A stretch of DNA of 15,119 bases, taken from assembly GCA_016209665.1 (NCBI GenBank), contig JACQVT010000889.1, positions 1 to 15,119 on the forward strand, read 5' to 3'. This DNA is from Planctomycetota bacterium (GTDB taxonomy: Bacteria; Planctomycetota; Phycisphaerae; UBA1845; PWPN01). Below the pieces are notes generated by a model. The model was not told the origin of the DNA and ran no database searches. It saw nothing but the letters and a program-made list of their open reading frames with translations. Shown here in pieces: positions 1 through 6,421 of the stretch (position 1 is its first letter; every line of letters begins with the position of its first letter). Position numbers and translations under genes: made by a program.

Positions 1-2
1 AA

Positions 3-33
3 GCTACCCGTCGCTGGCGCTCCGGGCTGTGAA
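3..33 (+). repeat. Outlying copy of 31-nt repeat family A
   Basis: This stretch matches the 31-nt unit that is tandemly repeated at 2386-2523 at about 27 of 31 positions. The shared core starts GCTACCCGTCGCT. It lies upstream of the ferredoxin promoter, so it probably sits after a gene that ends before the window. The copy shows that the family is dispersed and not confined to the tandem cluster. Confidence 0.75.
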
Positions 34-101
34 ACCTGCCCCTCGTCATCTCCGCCCAAGATGTCACACACCCGCCGGGGCGGCCCGGGTGTCGACTGGA
101 C

Positions 102-129
102 TTGTCGTTGGCCGGCCGGTGGCTAGAAT
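102..129 (+). promoter_or_regulatory. Possible sigma70-type promoter for the ferredoxin gene
   Basis: TTGTCG at 102-107 and TAGAAT at 124-129 are separated by 16 nt, giving a 4/6 match to the -35 and a 5/6 match to the -10 consensus. The expected start of transcription would leave a leader of about 50 nt before the ATG at 185. The call rests on sequence match only. Confidence 0.4.
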
Positions 130-184
130 ACTCTGGCAACTTCTGTTCGGGCGTTGACGGGTTTGGCTACTTTTGGAGGTTCGA

Positions 185-445
185 ATGGCCCACATCATCG
201 CTGAACCGTGCATCGGCACCAAGGATACCGCCTGTGTGGCTGTTTGCCCAGTGGACTGTATTCACCCCACCAAGGATGAGGCAGCGTTTGCCACGGCGGA
301 AATGCTCTACATCGACCCGGAGACCTGCATCGACTGTGGCCTTTGCGTGGACGAGTGCCCAGTGAAGGCGATCTTCCCCGAGGAAGACCTGCCGGAGCAA
401 TGGAATAAGTTCGTCCAGATCAACAAGGACTACTACAAGAAATGA
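185..445 (+). CDS. Seven-iron-type ferredoxin ([3Fe-4S][4Fe-4S])
   Basis: This is an 86-residue soluble electron carrier. The Cys pattern matches the Azotobacter FdI/Thermus type. C9, C17 and C58 are spaced as ligands of a [3Fe-4S] cluster, and C21 (in CP), C48, C51 and C54 as ligands of a [4Fe-4S] cluster. The residue that would be the second Cys of an 8Fe ferredoxin is T12, so a cubane is unlikely at the first site. C25 would be free, as in FdI. The start is the ATG at 185 because GGAGG lies at 175-179, five bases upstream; an in-frame TTG at 173 would overlap that ribosome binding site. The acidic C-terminal tail (residues 64-86) is typical of the family. The gene is alone in its orientation, converges on the lipoprotein gene, and its redox partner cannot be read from context. 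Confidence 0.93.
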   Translation: MAHIIAEPCIGTKDTACVAVCPVDCIHPTKDEAAFATAEMLYIDPETCIDCGLCVDECPVKAIFPEEDLPEQWNKFVQINKDYYKK

Positions 446-463
446 CCGGCGGGTGTTCGCCGG
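446..463. terminator. Hairpin between convergent genes
   Basis: CCGGCG (446-451) and CGCCGG (458-463) form a perfect 6-bp GC stem with a 6-nt loop, starting directly after the ferredoxin stop codon and 13 bases before the end of the convergent lipoprotein gene. No T-run follows on either strand, so it is at best a weak bidirectional terminator or an mRNA 3' end stabiliser. Confidence 0.4.
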
Positions 464-475
464 CCGCGTCGCCGA

Positions 476-904
476 TCAGGATTGAGGCCTGGTGGCGGGC
501 GATTCGGCAGGGGCGGTGCTCGTCGGCTCATCGTCGCCGTCGCGCCTGATTTCCACCTTCACCGCGACGAGCTTGATCTGTCCGTCGTGCTTCTCGCGCC
601 GGCCGGTCACGGTCACCGTGTCGTCGACCATCACGTCCTTGAGCAGGGCGGTCTTGCCGTCGATGAAGATCTCGGCCTCGGGGGCAAGCGTGCCGGTGAT
701 CTGTTTCTCCTTCTTCTCGTTGGGGTTGTACCAGAGCATCCTGACCTCGCCGGTGGAGGTGTCGATGCTCGTGACCTTGCCTCGGATGCTGCTGTGCTTG
801 GGCGTGTCGTCCTTCGATCCGCAACCGCCGGCGGCCAGCAGGGCGGCCAGCGGGAAGACGAGAATCATCGACCGGACGGTACGGCCGGGTCGCGGTGCGC
901 TCAT
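476..904 (-). CDS. Small secreted lipoprotein with a beta-rich domain
   Basis: This is a 142-residue protein of unknown function. A basic N-terminus (residues 1-11) is followed by a hydrophobic stretch and a lipobox-like LLAAGGC, which predicts lipidation on C28 and anchoring to a membrane. The mature part (about residues 38-120) reads like a small OB-fold-like domain, with a conserved-looking start IRGKVTSIDTSTGEV, an A-E-I-F-I-D-G-K segment, and VTVTGRREKHDGQIKLVAVKVE. This resembles the DUF5666 type of nucleotide-free OB domains, but the link is from memory and weak. The C-terminal 20 residues are low-complexity (T/P/A). The start at 904 is supported by AAGGGA about 7 bases upstream on the minus strand. 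The gene is divergent from the epimerase gene. Confidence 0.85.
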   Translation of the reverse strand: MSAPRPGRTVRSMILVFPLAALLAAGGCGSKDDTPKHSSIRGKVTSIDTSTGEVRMLWYNPNEKKEKQITGTLAPEAEIFIDGKTALLKDVMVDDTVTVTGRREKHDGQIKLVAVKVEIRRDGDDEPTSTAPAESPATRPQS

Positions 905-942
905 GGGGTGTCCCTTCGCAAGTTCCAGGTTGTCACGGGGCC

Positions 943-971
943 AATCTAGCCCCGGGAGGGTCCAAAATCAA
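943..971 (-). promoter_or_regulatory. Possible promoter of the lipoprotein gene
   Basis: Read on the minus strand, TTGATT (966-971) and TAGATT (943-948) are 17 bases apart, each matching the sigma70 consensus at 4 of 6 positions. They lie about 40 bases upstream of the ATG at 904. The AT-rich patch stands out against the GC-rich surroundings. Confidence 0.35.
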
Positions 972-1094
972 ATACGCCGGTGGTGCGTGCGCGGTTCGAC
1001 GGCGGACGATGCCCGCCGGCCGGAGCATGCCGGTCGGGGTGGTGGGAGGCCGTCTCGCGCGGTAGGATGCGGCCATCCAGGGAGGACACAACAG

Positions 1095-2324
1095 TTGCAT
1101 CAACTGCGTGCGTTGTACGCGCGGACGTTACTCGAGGATGTGATCCCGTTCTGGCAGCGGCACGGGCTCGACCCGACGGGGGGGATCAATTCCTGCATCC
1201 AGGACGACGGCCTGCTCGTCAGCCGCGACCGCTGGGGCTGGTCGCAGTGGCGGGCGGTCTGGGTTTTCAGTCATTTGTACAACGCGATCGAACCGCGGGC
1301 TGCGTGGCTGGACTCGGCCCGGGCCATCCACCGGTTCGTCAGCGATCACGGGCCGATGACGGCAACCCCTCGGCAAGCTCGGGGTCTGAGCCCGTCGAAG
1401 ACAAGTTGCCTTGGTCCTGAACAGGATGGGCACTGGCCGATGCTGATGGACGCGGAGGGCCGCGTCCAGCGCGGGTATGAGAGCATCTTCAACGACGGCT
1501 TTGCCATCTATGGTCTGGTCGAACTGTGGCGGGCCAGTCGCGACGACGCCCTGCTCGAGGCCGCGATGCGGACGTTCCGCATCGTGCAGGCGGGACTCGC
1601 CGGCCCCGAATTGCCGCCGATTTTCCCATACCCGGCCCCGCCGGAGCCGACGGCCCAGGCCCACGGCCTCAGCATGTTGTTTTCGCACGTCTTTCACGAG
1701 TTGGCCCTCGCGACCGGCGACGCGGAGGTGCGTCAGGCGGCGGACGTGCACCATCGGCGGGTGATGGAGCTGTTTCTGCGGTCCGATCGCGGACTCCTGC
1801 TGGAATGGCTGCGGGCCGACGGCGGCGAATTTGCTCCGCCGCGCGGCACGGCGGTGATCCCGGGTCATGCCATCGAGTCGATGTGGTTCCAGATGCACAT
1901 CGCTCGTGAGCACAACGACATGGTCGCGCTGGACCGCGCGTGCGAGGCGATCCGTCGGCACCTGGAGATCGGCTGGGACCAAGAATACGGCGGGCTGTTC
2001 TACGCCGTCGATGCCGACGGTGAGGCCGAGGTCGGTTGGCCGTTCGCCGAAGCCAAGCTGTGGTGGCCCCACGCCGAGGCGTTGTACGCGACGCTGCTGG
2101 CCTACGAGCACTGTCGTCGGGACTGGTGCCTCGAATGGCACGAACGGCTGCGCGAGTGGAGCTACACCCATTTCCCCGTGCCCCGGCACGGGGAGTGGTA
2201 CCAGAAGCTCGATCGGCGGGGTCAGCCGTTCGCGGATGTCGTTGCCCTGCCGGTGAAGGATCCGTTTCATCTGCCGCGGGCGCTGATGCTGTGCGTGGAG
2301 TGCCTCGACCGCTTGCTCGAATGA
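1095..2324 (+). CDS. AGE-family (N-acylglucosamine 2-epimerase-like) sugar isomerase
   Basis: This is a 409-residue cytoplasmic protein of the (alpha/alpha)6-barrel AGE/RnBP superfamily, whose members epimerise or isomerise N-acylglucosamine, mannose or cellobiose. Family signatures include RGYESIFNDGFAIYGL, PGHAIESMWF with H258, and KLWWPHAEALYA with H326; the two His are the candidate general acid/base residues. W-D-Q-E-Y-G-G-L-F-Y and GEWYQKLDRRG are also typical. The exact substrate cannot be read. The start is the TTG at 1095, with GGAGG at 1081-1085 nine bases upstream. The same frame stays open back to about 492, but that part translates to non-protein-like sequence antisense to the lipoprotein gene. 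Residues about 88-109 are an insert with no counterpart in the family that carries a repeat-like DNA segment (see 1356-1424). It is first in a likely unit with the sulfatase. Confidence 0.9.
   Translation: MHQLRALYARTLLEDVIPFWQRHGLDPTGGINSCIQDDGLLVSRDRWGWSQWRAVWVFSHLYNAIEPRAAWLDSARAIHRFVSDHGPMTATPRQARGLSPSKTSCLGPEQDGHWPMLMDAEGRVQRGYESIFNDGFAIYGLVELWRASRDDALLEAAMRTFRIVQAGLAGPELPPIFPYPAPPEPTAQAHGLSMLFSHVFHELALATGDAEVRQAADVHHRRVMELFLRSDRGLLLEWLRADGGEFAPPRGTAVIPGHAIESMWFQMHIAREHNDMVALDRACEAIRRHLEIGWDQEYGGLFYAVDADGEAEVGWPFAEAKLWWPHAEALYATLLAYEHCRRDWCLEWHERLREWSYTHFPVPRHGEWYQKLDRRGQPFADVVALPVKDPFHLPRALMLCVECLDRLLE
1356..1424 (+). repeat. Repeat-like in-frame insert inside the epimerase gene
   Basis: In AGE proteins the helix ending near H85 normally passes within a few residues to a D-G-H-W type turn, which here is residues 111-114. 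The intervening segment encodes about 22 low-complexity residues. It contains CCCCTCGGCAAGCTCGGGG, with self-complementary CCCC/GGGG ends, and GGCAAC (1361-1366) faces GTTGCC (1405-1410). The phrase resembles intergenic palindromic repeats I recall from planctomycete genomes. The exact boundaries are estimated. Confidence 0.45.
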
Positions 2325-2354
2325 TCAGAGCCCCAAGCGCAAGCGCGGGGTTGC
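2324..2354 (-). repeat. Inverted copy of repeat family A
   Basis: The reverse complement of the 31-nt family A unit matches here at about 25 of 31 positions. The copy begins on the last base of the epimerase stop codon. It can pair with the first direct copy at 2386-2416 across a 31-nt loop, so the epimerase transcript would end in a long hairpin. Confidence 0.7.
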
Positions 2355-2385
2355 CGGTATTCGCGAGGAGTGATAGTCATCCGGT

Positions 2386-2523
2386 GCTACCCGTCGCTTG
2401 CGCTGCGGGCTCTGACAAGGGGCTACCCGTCGCTTGCGCTGCGGGCTCTGACAGGGTGCTACCCGTCGCTTGCGCTGCGGGCTCTGACAAGGGCTACCCG
2501 TCGCTTGCGCTCCGGGCTCTGAC
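2386..2523 (+). repeat. Four tandem copies of 31-nt repeat family A
   Basis: Units lie at 2386-2416, 2422-2452, 2458-2488 and 2493-2523. The first three are identical over 31 nt and the fourth differs by one base. Spacers are 4-5 nt (AAGGG, AGGGT, AAGG), giving a period of 35-36 nt. The core is CCCGTCGCTTGCGC followed by TGCGGGCTCTGAC, with CCCG and CGGG able to form a short stem. The array fills the gap between the epimerase and sulfatase genes and ends 8 bases before the sulfatase ribosome binding site. It is not a CRISPR array, because the spacers are far too short and nearly identical. Confidence 0.92.
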
Positions 2524-2543
2524 GGGCATGTGGAGGCATGAAC

Positions 2544-5159
2544 ATGCATGACGACATTCGATGCTGCTTTCGGCGGTGGGGGGGATTGCTGATCGTCTGC
2601 GCGATGGCCCTGTCCGGGGGGGCGTTCGCCGCCGAGCGGCCCAATGTGGTGCTGATCATGACCGACGATCAGGGCTGGTGGGACCTGGGCGTCAACGGCA
2701 ACACGATCATCGAGACGCCGGTGCTCGATCGGCTGGCGTCCCAGAGCGTGTACTTCACGCGGTTCTATGCCTCGCCGGTGTGCACGCCGACCCGAGCCTC
2801 GCTCATGACGGGCCGCTATTTCCAGCGGACCGGGGCCATCGACACCTACATGGGTCTCGACACCATGGACGCTCGCGAGATCACGCTCGGTGAGGTGTTT
2901 CAGCAGCAGGGCTACCGCACCGGCATCTTCGGCAAGTGGCATCTGGGCCGCTACATGAAGTATCACCCGCTCAGCCGGGGCTTCGACGACTTTCTGGGCT
3001 TCTGGCAGTACGGGTTCATCAACCGTTACGACGACTCCGACGAACTGTTCCGCGATCGCGAGCGCGTCAGCGTGGCCGGCTACGTCACCGACGTCCTGAC
3101 CGACGCGGCGATCGAGTTCCTCCGGGCCAACCGCGATCGGCCGTTCTTCCTGTATGTACCCTACAACGCTCCTCATTCGCCCTACCTCGCGCCCGACGAG
3201 TGCATCAGCAAGTACCTCGAGAAGGGTTTGCCCCTCCAGCAGGCCCGCATCTACGGGATGGTGGACCGGATCGACTCCAACGTCGGCCGGCTGCTGGCCA
3301 CGCTGGACGAGCTGAAGCTGACGAGCAACACGATCGTCCTGTTCCTGAGCGACAACGGCGGCGTCAGCAGCTATTTCAAGGCCGGCCTGCGGGGGCATAA
3401 GGGCACGACCTACGAAGGCGGCATTCGCTCGCCGCTGTTCGTCCGCTGGCCGGGCCACTTTCCCGCCGGCGCGCGAGTGTCGTCAATGGCCCAGCACATC
3501 GATCTGTTCCCGACGCTGTGCGAGATCATCGGGGCCAAGGTTCCCGCCGATCGGCCGATCGACGGCCGCAGCATCCTTCCCCTGCTCCGCGACGGCCGGG
3601 GTCCCAGCCCGCACGAGTACCTCTTCCACCAGTGGACCCGCACCCGTCCCGACGTGGACAAGAACTGGGCCATCCACGGGCCGAGATACAAGCTGGTCAA
3701 CGGCGAGTTGTTCGACCTCGGGGCCGACGCCGGCGAGACCAGGAATCTCGCCGCCGACCATCCCGACGAGGTCCGGCGGCTTCGGCAGACGTTCGAGCAT
3801 TGGTTCGCCGACGTGACCGCCGGCCGCGAGTACGCTCGCGTGCCCATCCAGGTCGGCCGGGCCGACGAGGACCCCGTCGAGATCGACGTCACCTGGGCGG
3901 AGCCCGTCGGAACCAAGATCAAACCCCAGTACCGCCACTACATTCGCGACAGCGTGAGCAACTGGACCGAGGTAACCGACTTCGCCCAGTGGCGGATTGA
4001 AATCGTCGAACCCGGCAGGTACGAGGTATCGGTGTCGTACAGTTGCCCGCCGGGCCAGGAGGGCTCGCGATTCCGCGTGCAGGTGGGGGGCTCGTATGTG
4101 GAAGGTCTCGTCAACGCCACCGGCGGCGCGGATGTGTTCTGCCGGCCCACGGTCGTGGGCACGCTCGATCTCAAGCCGGGACTGGATCGACTACAATGCA
4201 AGGCCGTCTCGATTGCCGGCCGGGAGTTGATGATCCTGCACAAGCTGTGGCTCCGCCGGCTGGGTGGATCGAAGGCTACTCCGACCAGTCATCCAGGGGG
4301 CGCGACCTTGTCCCCATCGACCCGCAAACCCAATGCCGTGCGCGTGGCCGCGGTTCAGCTACTGCCCGCCACCGGCGATCCCAAAGCGAATGTCACCCGC
4401 GCTGACAGCCTTGTCCGCCGTGCCGTGGCCGAATCGGGCGCCGACCTGGTCATCCTGCCCGAGTGCACGCTGACCGGGTACACCAACCCCGCCGACGGCA
4501 GGGTGACGCTCAAACGGACCCGGGCGATGGCCGAGCCCGTACCCGGGCCTTCGACGAACCACTTCGCCGCGCTGGCCAAGGAGCTGGGTGTCTGTATCGT
4601 CTGGGGGCTGCACGAGCGCCGCGGCGAGAAGTTCTACAACTCGGCTGTGTTGCTGTCGCCCGCGGGCAAGGTGGAGGGCACCTACAGCAAGGTCCACATC
4701 AACAAGTACGAATCGCAGATGGGCTGGACCCACGGCGATCAGTTCAAGGTCTGGCCGTGCCGCATCCGCGGCCTGTCGTTCAATCTGGGCATCATGATCT
4801 GCTTCGACCGCGAGGTGCCCGAAGCCGCCCGCTGCCTGGCCGTGCTCGGGGCGGACATCATCGCCATCCCCCAGGCCACGGGGTGCACCTGCGAGATCCC
4901 TATCCACCGCGACCAGCTTCGCGTGCGGGCCTACGAGAACGAGGTGTACGTGGCGATGGCCAACTGGGCGGGCCCCGAGTTCAAGGGTCACGGTATGATC
5001 ATCGCTCCCTCGGGCGAGGTGCTGCGGATGGGCGGCCGTGACGAGGAGATCCTCGTCGCCGACCTCGACCTCGACCACCTGAAGTCCGTCCGGGCCAACG
5101 GCATCTACGGCAAACATCACCGCCAGCCCGCGACGTACGGCCCGCTGATGCAGAAATGA
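2544..5159 (+). CDS. Secreted S1 sulfatase fused to a carbon-nitrogen hydrolase
   Basis: This 871-residue protein has a signal peptide (about 1-29, cut near A-F-A) and two enzyme halves. The sulfatase half (about 32-430) has metal ligands D41/D42 in MTDDQG, the formylglycine motif CTPTRAS with C80 as the residue to be converted, GKWH with K131 and H133, and LSDNGG with D270/N271. A beta-rich module follows (about 430-580), as in many planctomycete sulfatases. After a short low-complexity linker comes a nitrilase-superfamily domain (about 594-868) with the full triad E640 (LPECTLTGY), K716 (YSKVHI) and C753 (MICFDREVPEAAR). It would hydrolyse sulfate esters and an amide or nitrile C-N bond outside the cytoplasm. 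The ATG at 2544 lies 7 bases after GGAGG (2532-2536); the ATG at 2538 is too close. The fusion is unusual; a TTG at 4308 could give a separate nitrilase. Confidence 0.93.
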   Translation: MHDDIRCCFRRWGGLLIVCAMALSGGAFAAERPNVVLIMTDDQGWWDLGVNGNTIIETPVLDRLASQSVYFTRFYASPVCTPTRASLMTGRYFQRTGAIDTYMGLDTMDAREITLGEVFQQQGYRTGIFGKWHLGRYMKYHPLSRGFDDFLGFWQYGFINRYDDSDELFRDRERVSVAGYVTDVLTDAAIEFLRANRDRPFFLYVPYNAPHSPYLAPDECISKYLEKGLPLQQARIYGMVDRIDSNVGRLLATLDELKLTSNTIVLFLSDNGGVSSYFKAGLRGHKGTTYEGGIRSPLFVRWPGHFPAGARVSSMAQHIDLFPTLCEIIGAKVPADRPIDGRSILPLLRDGRGPSPHEYLFHQWTRTRPDVDKNWAIHGPRYKLVNGELFDLGADAGETRNLAADHPDEVRRLRQTFEHWFADVTAGREYARVPIQVGRADEDPVEIDVTWAEPVGTKIKPQYRHYIRDSVSNWTEVTDFAQWRIEIVEPGRYEVSVSYSCPPGQEGSRFRVQVGGSYVEGLVNATGGADVFCRPTVVGTLDLKPGLDRLQCKAVSIAGRELMILHKLWLRRLGGSKATPTSHPGGATLSPSTRKPNAVRVAAVQLLPATGDPKANVTRADSLVRRAVAESGADLVILPECTLTGYTNPADGRVTLKRTRAMAEPVPGPSTNHFAALAKELGVCIVWGLHERRGEKFYNSAVLLSPAGKVEGTYSKVHINKYESQMGWTHGDQFKVWPCRIRGLSFNLGIMICFDREVPEAARCLAVLGADIIAIPQATGCTCEIPIHRDQLRVRAYENEVYVAMANWAGPEFKGHGMIIAPSGEVLRMGGRDEEILVADLDLDHLKSVRANGIYGKHHRQPATYGPLMQK
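4294..4310 (+). other. Possible internal translation start for the nitrilase half
   Basis: Inside the sulfatase-nitrilase linker, AGGGGG (about 4294-4299) precedes an in-frame TTG at 4308-4310 by about 8 bases. Initiation there would give a 283-residue carbon-nitrogen hydrolase without a signal peptide, a normal length for that family. TTG is used elsewhere in this window as a start (1095, 11890). This could make both a secreted fusion and a cytoplasmic enzyme, or be a relic of two genes. Confidence 0.25.
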
Positions 5160-5166
5160 GGCCGAC

Positions 5167-6339
5167 ATGACGGCCGACGACGAACCATCAGGCCGCGACT
5201 CACCGGCGGGGGAAATCCCAGGGGGACTGATCCAAATCGATGTCTGGGGATCGTCTTCTGCGGTGTCCGGCCGGCTTTGGATCATCGTCTTGCTGGTCGC
5301 GCTGCTGATCCTGGGCTCATCGTTGCGCGTGTGGATGCACGAGCGGTGGCACGACCGGGTGTTTATCCTGCTAATGGTTGCCTGTGCCGCCATCGGATGG
5401 TTCATGTACCGAGTGAGTATCGTACGTTCTGCCGCCGCTCTGCGGACCCTGTTGCGACGGCACGCGGACGCTCCGTTGGATGCCGTCCTCCAGCCAGGCA
5501 CACCCACCTCGCAGATGGTGAGAAGGCTCATCGCTGCGCCTCGACATCTCGCCAAGGCTCTGGCCGCCGGTCGGTGTGCCGGATATGCCTTGACTGTCGC
5601 TCCGTGGGGGGATGTCCGGCGGGAGAAGATCGAGCCGCTGACCGTGCCGTTCGAGCCGGTGCCCCTGGACACCAGCGAGGATGCGTTCCAGGGCTTGGCC
5701 TCGTCCAGGCCCGACCGGTCCACCGCTACGGCCACCGCCCGGCATCGGTTTACGACGCTCGGGCTGGCGCGGCAGTTGTACCCGATGCTGGTCGCCACGG
5801 GGACGGCTGCGCTGTTGTTGCGTGGTCTGGCCTACCTGGACGCGGCCGGTGGCGGCGGGCCGCGGTCGTCCTCCGCCTTCGGTTCCTCGACGTTCCTGCT
5901 CATCCTGTTCCTGATCCAGGTGTTCTCGCGAGATCATTTTGGGGCAGGCTCCTTGTTCTTCGTACCGTTCTTCCTGGTGCAGATGAGCGTCGACTTGCAG
6001 GCGCTGTCGTTGCCGGGCTCGACCCGCTGGGCCATGGTGGCGGGCTGGGTCTTGCTCATGACCGCGTGGTGGGCGCTCCGTCGAGGGCCGACCCGCGGCG
6101 CGTGGGTGATGCCCGGCGGGCTGCTGCTACCTTCCCGACGCGAGGTGTATCGTCGCGATGCGGGCCTGCTGGTCTGGTATCCCGGCCACCGACGTCTCTG
6201 GGCCATCGATACCACGGCGGCGCGGGTGGCCGCCCTCGACGTGACGTCTGAGGAGGCGGTCCTGGCCCTGCGGGCATGGCTGAGTCCCCTCCCGACACCC
6301 TCCGATGAGATGCTCCACGGCTTTCTCCCGCCGCCGTGA
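5167..6339 (+). CDS. Multi-pass membrane protein of unknown function
   Basis: I do not recognise this 390-residue protein. It has about six hydrophobic segments: 37-53, 65-81, 205-222, 242-254, 262-276 and 289-304. A cytosolic-looking loop rich in Arg and Pro (82-200) lies between the second and third. A C-terminal soluble part (about 308-390) contains a region that reads as a small PH-like or beta domain: WVMPGGLLLPSRREVYRRD, then LVWYPGHRRLWAID. The start ATG is 7 bases after the stop codon of the sulfatase-nitrilase gene. The TGAGG made by that stop codon (5157-5161) acts as ribosome binding site, so translation is probably coupled. That placement suggests a role at the membrane with the secreted enzyme, but no transport or signalling motif is visible. 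A bacterial PH-domain type membrane protein is one alternative. Confidence 0.85.
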   Translation: MTADDEPSGRDSPAGEIPGGLIQIDVWGSSSAVSGRLWIIVLLVALLILGSSLRVWMHERWHDRVFILLMVACAAIGWFMYRVSIVRSAAALRTLLRRHADAPLDAVLQPGTPTSQMVRRLIAAPRHLAKALAAGRCAGYALTVAPWGDVRREKIEPLTVPFEPVPLDTSEDAFQGLASSRPDRSTATATARHRFTTLGLARQLYPMLVATGTAALLLRGLAYLDAAGGGGPRSSSAFGSSTFLLILFLIQVFSRDHFGAGSLFFVPFFLVQMSVDLQALSLPGSTRWAMVAGWVLLMTAWWALRRGPTRGAWVMPGGLLLPSRREVYRRDAGLLVWYPGHRRLWAIDTTAARVAALDVTSEEAVLALRAWLSPLPTPSDEMLHGFLPPP

Positions 6340-6376
6340 GGACACATCGCCGGCATCTATCCCCCAACCTTGGAAG

Positions 6377-6403
6377 CGGACCGGCTGGAAGCCGGTCCCA
6401 CAC
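6377..6403 (+). repeat. Repeat family B hairpin, copy 1
   Basis: This 27-nt element has a perfect 9-bp stem, GGACCGGCT (6378-6386) and AGCCGGTCC (6390-6398), with loop GGA, followed by CACAC. Its reverse complement occurs at 14667-14693 with 27 of 27 identity. It lies in the 82-nt gap between the convergent membrane-protein and EF-hand protein genes, so it may also serve as a bidirectional 3' hairpin. Confidence 0.9.
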
Positions 6404-6421
6404 GGAGTTGGGGATACGCCA

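Noticed and set aside
492..1094. Upstream extension of the epimerase reading frame
   Set aside because: The frame is open by chance across the antisense of the lipoprotein gene. The TTG at 1095 has GGAGG at the right distance and gives a normal family length.
2386..2523. CRISPR array
   Set aside because: The period of 35-36 nt is suggestive, but spacers are only 4-5 nt and nearly the same each time, and no cas gene is present.
4359..5798. 479-codon minus-strand open frame across the nitrilase domain
   Set aside because: It is a shadow of the nitrilase and membrane-protein genes with no recognisable motif and no ribosome binding site that stands out.
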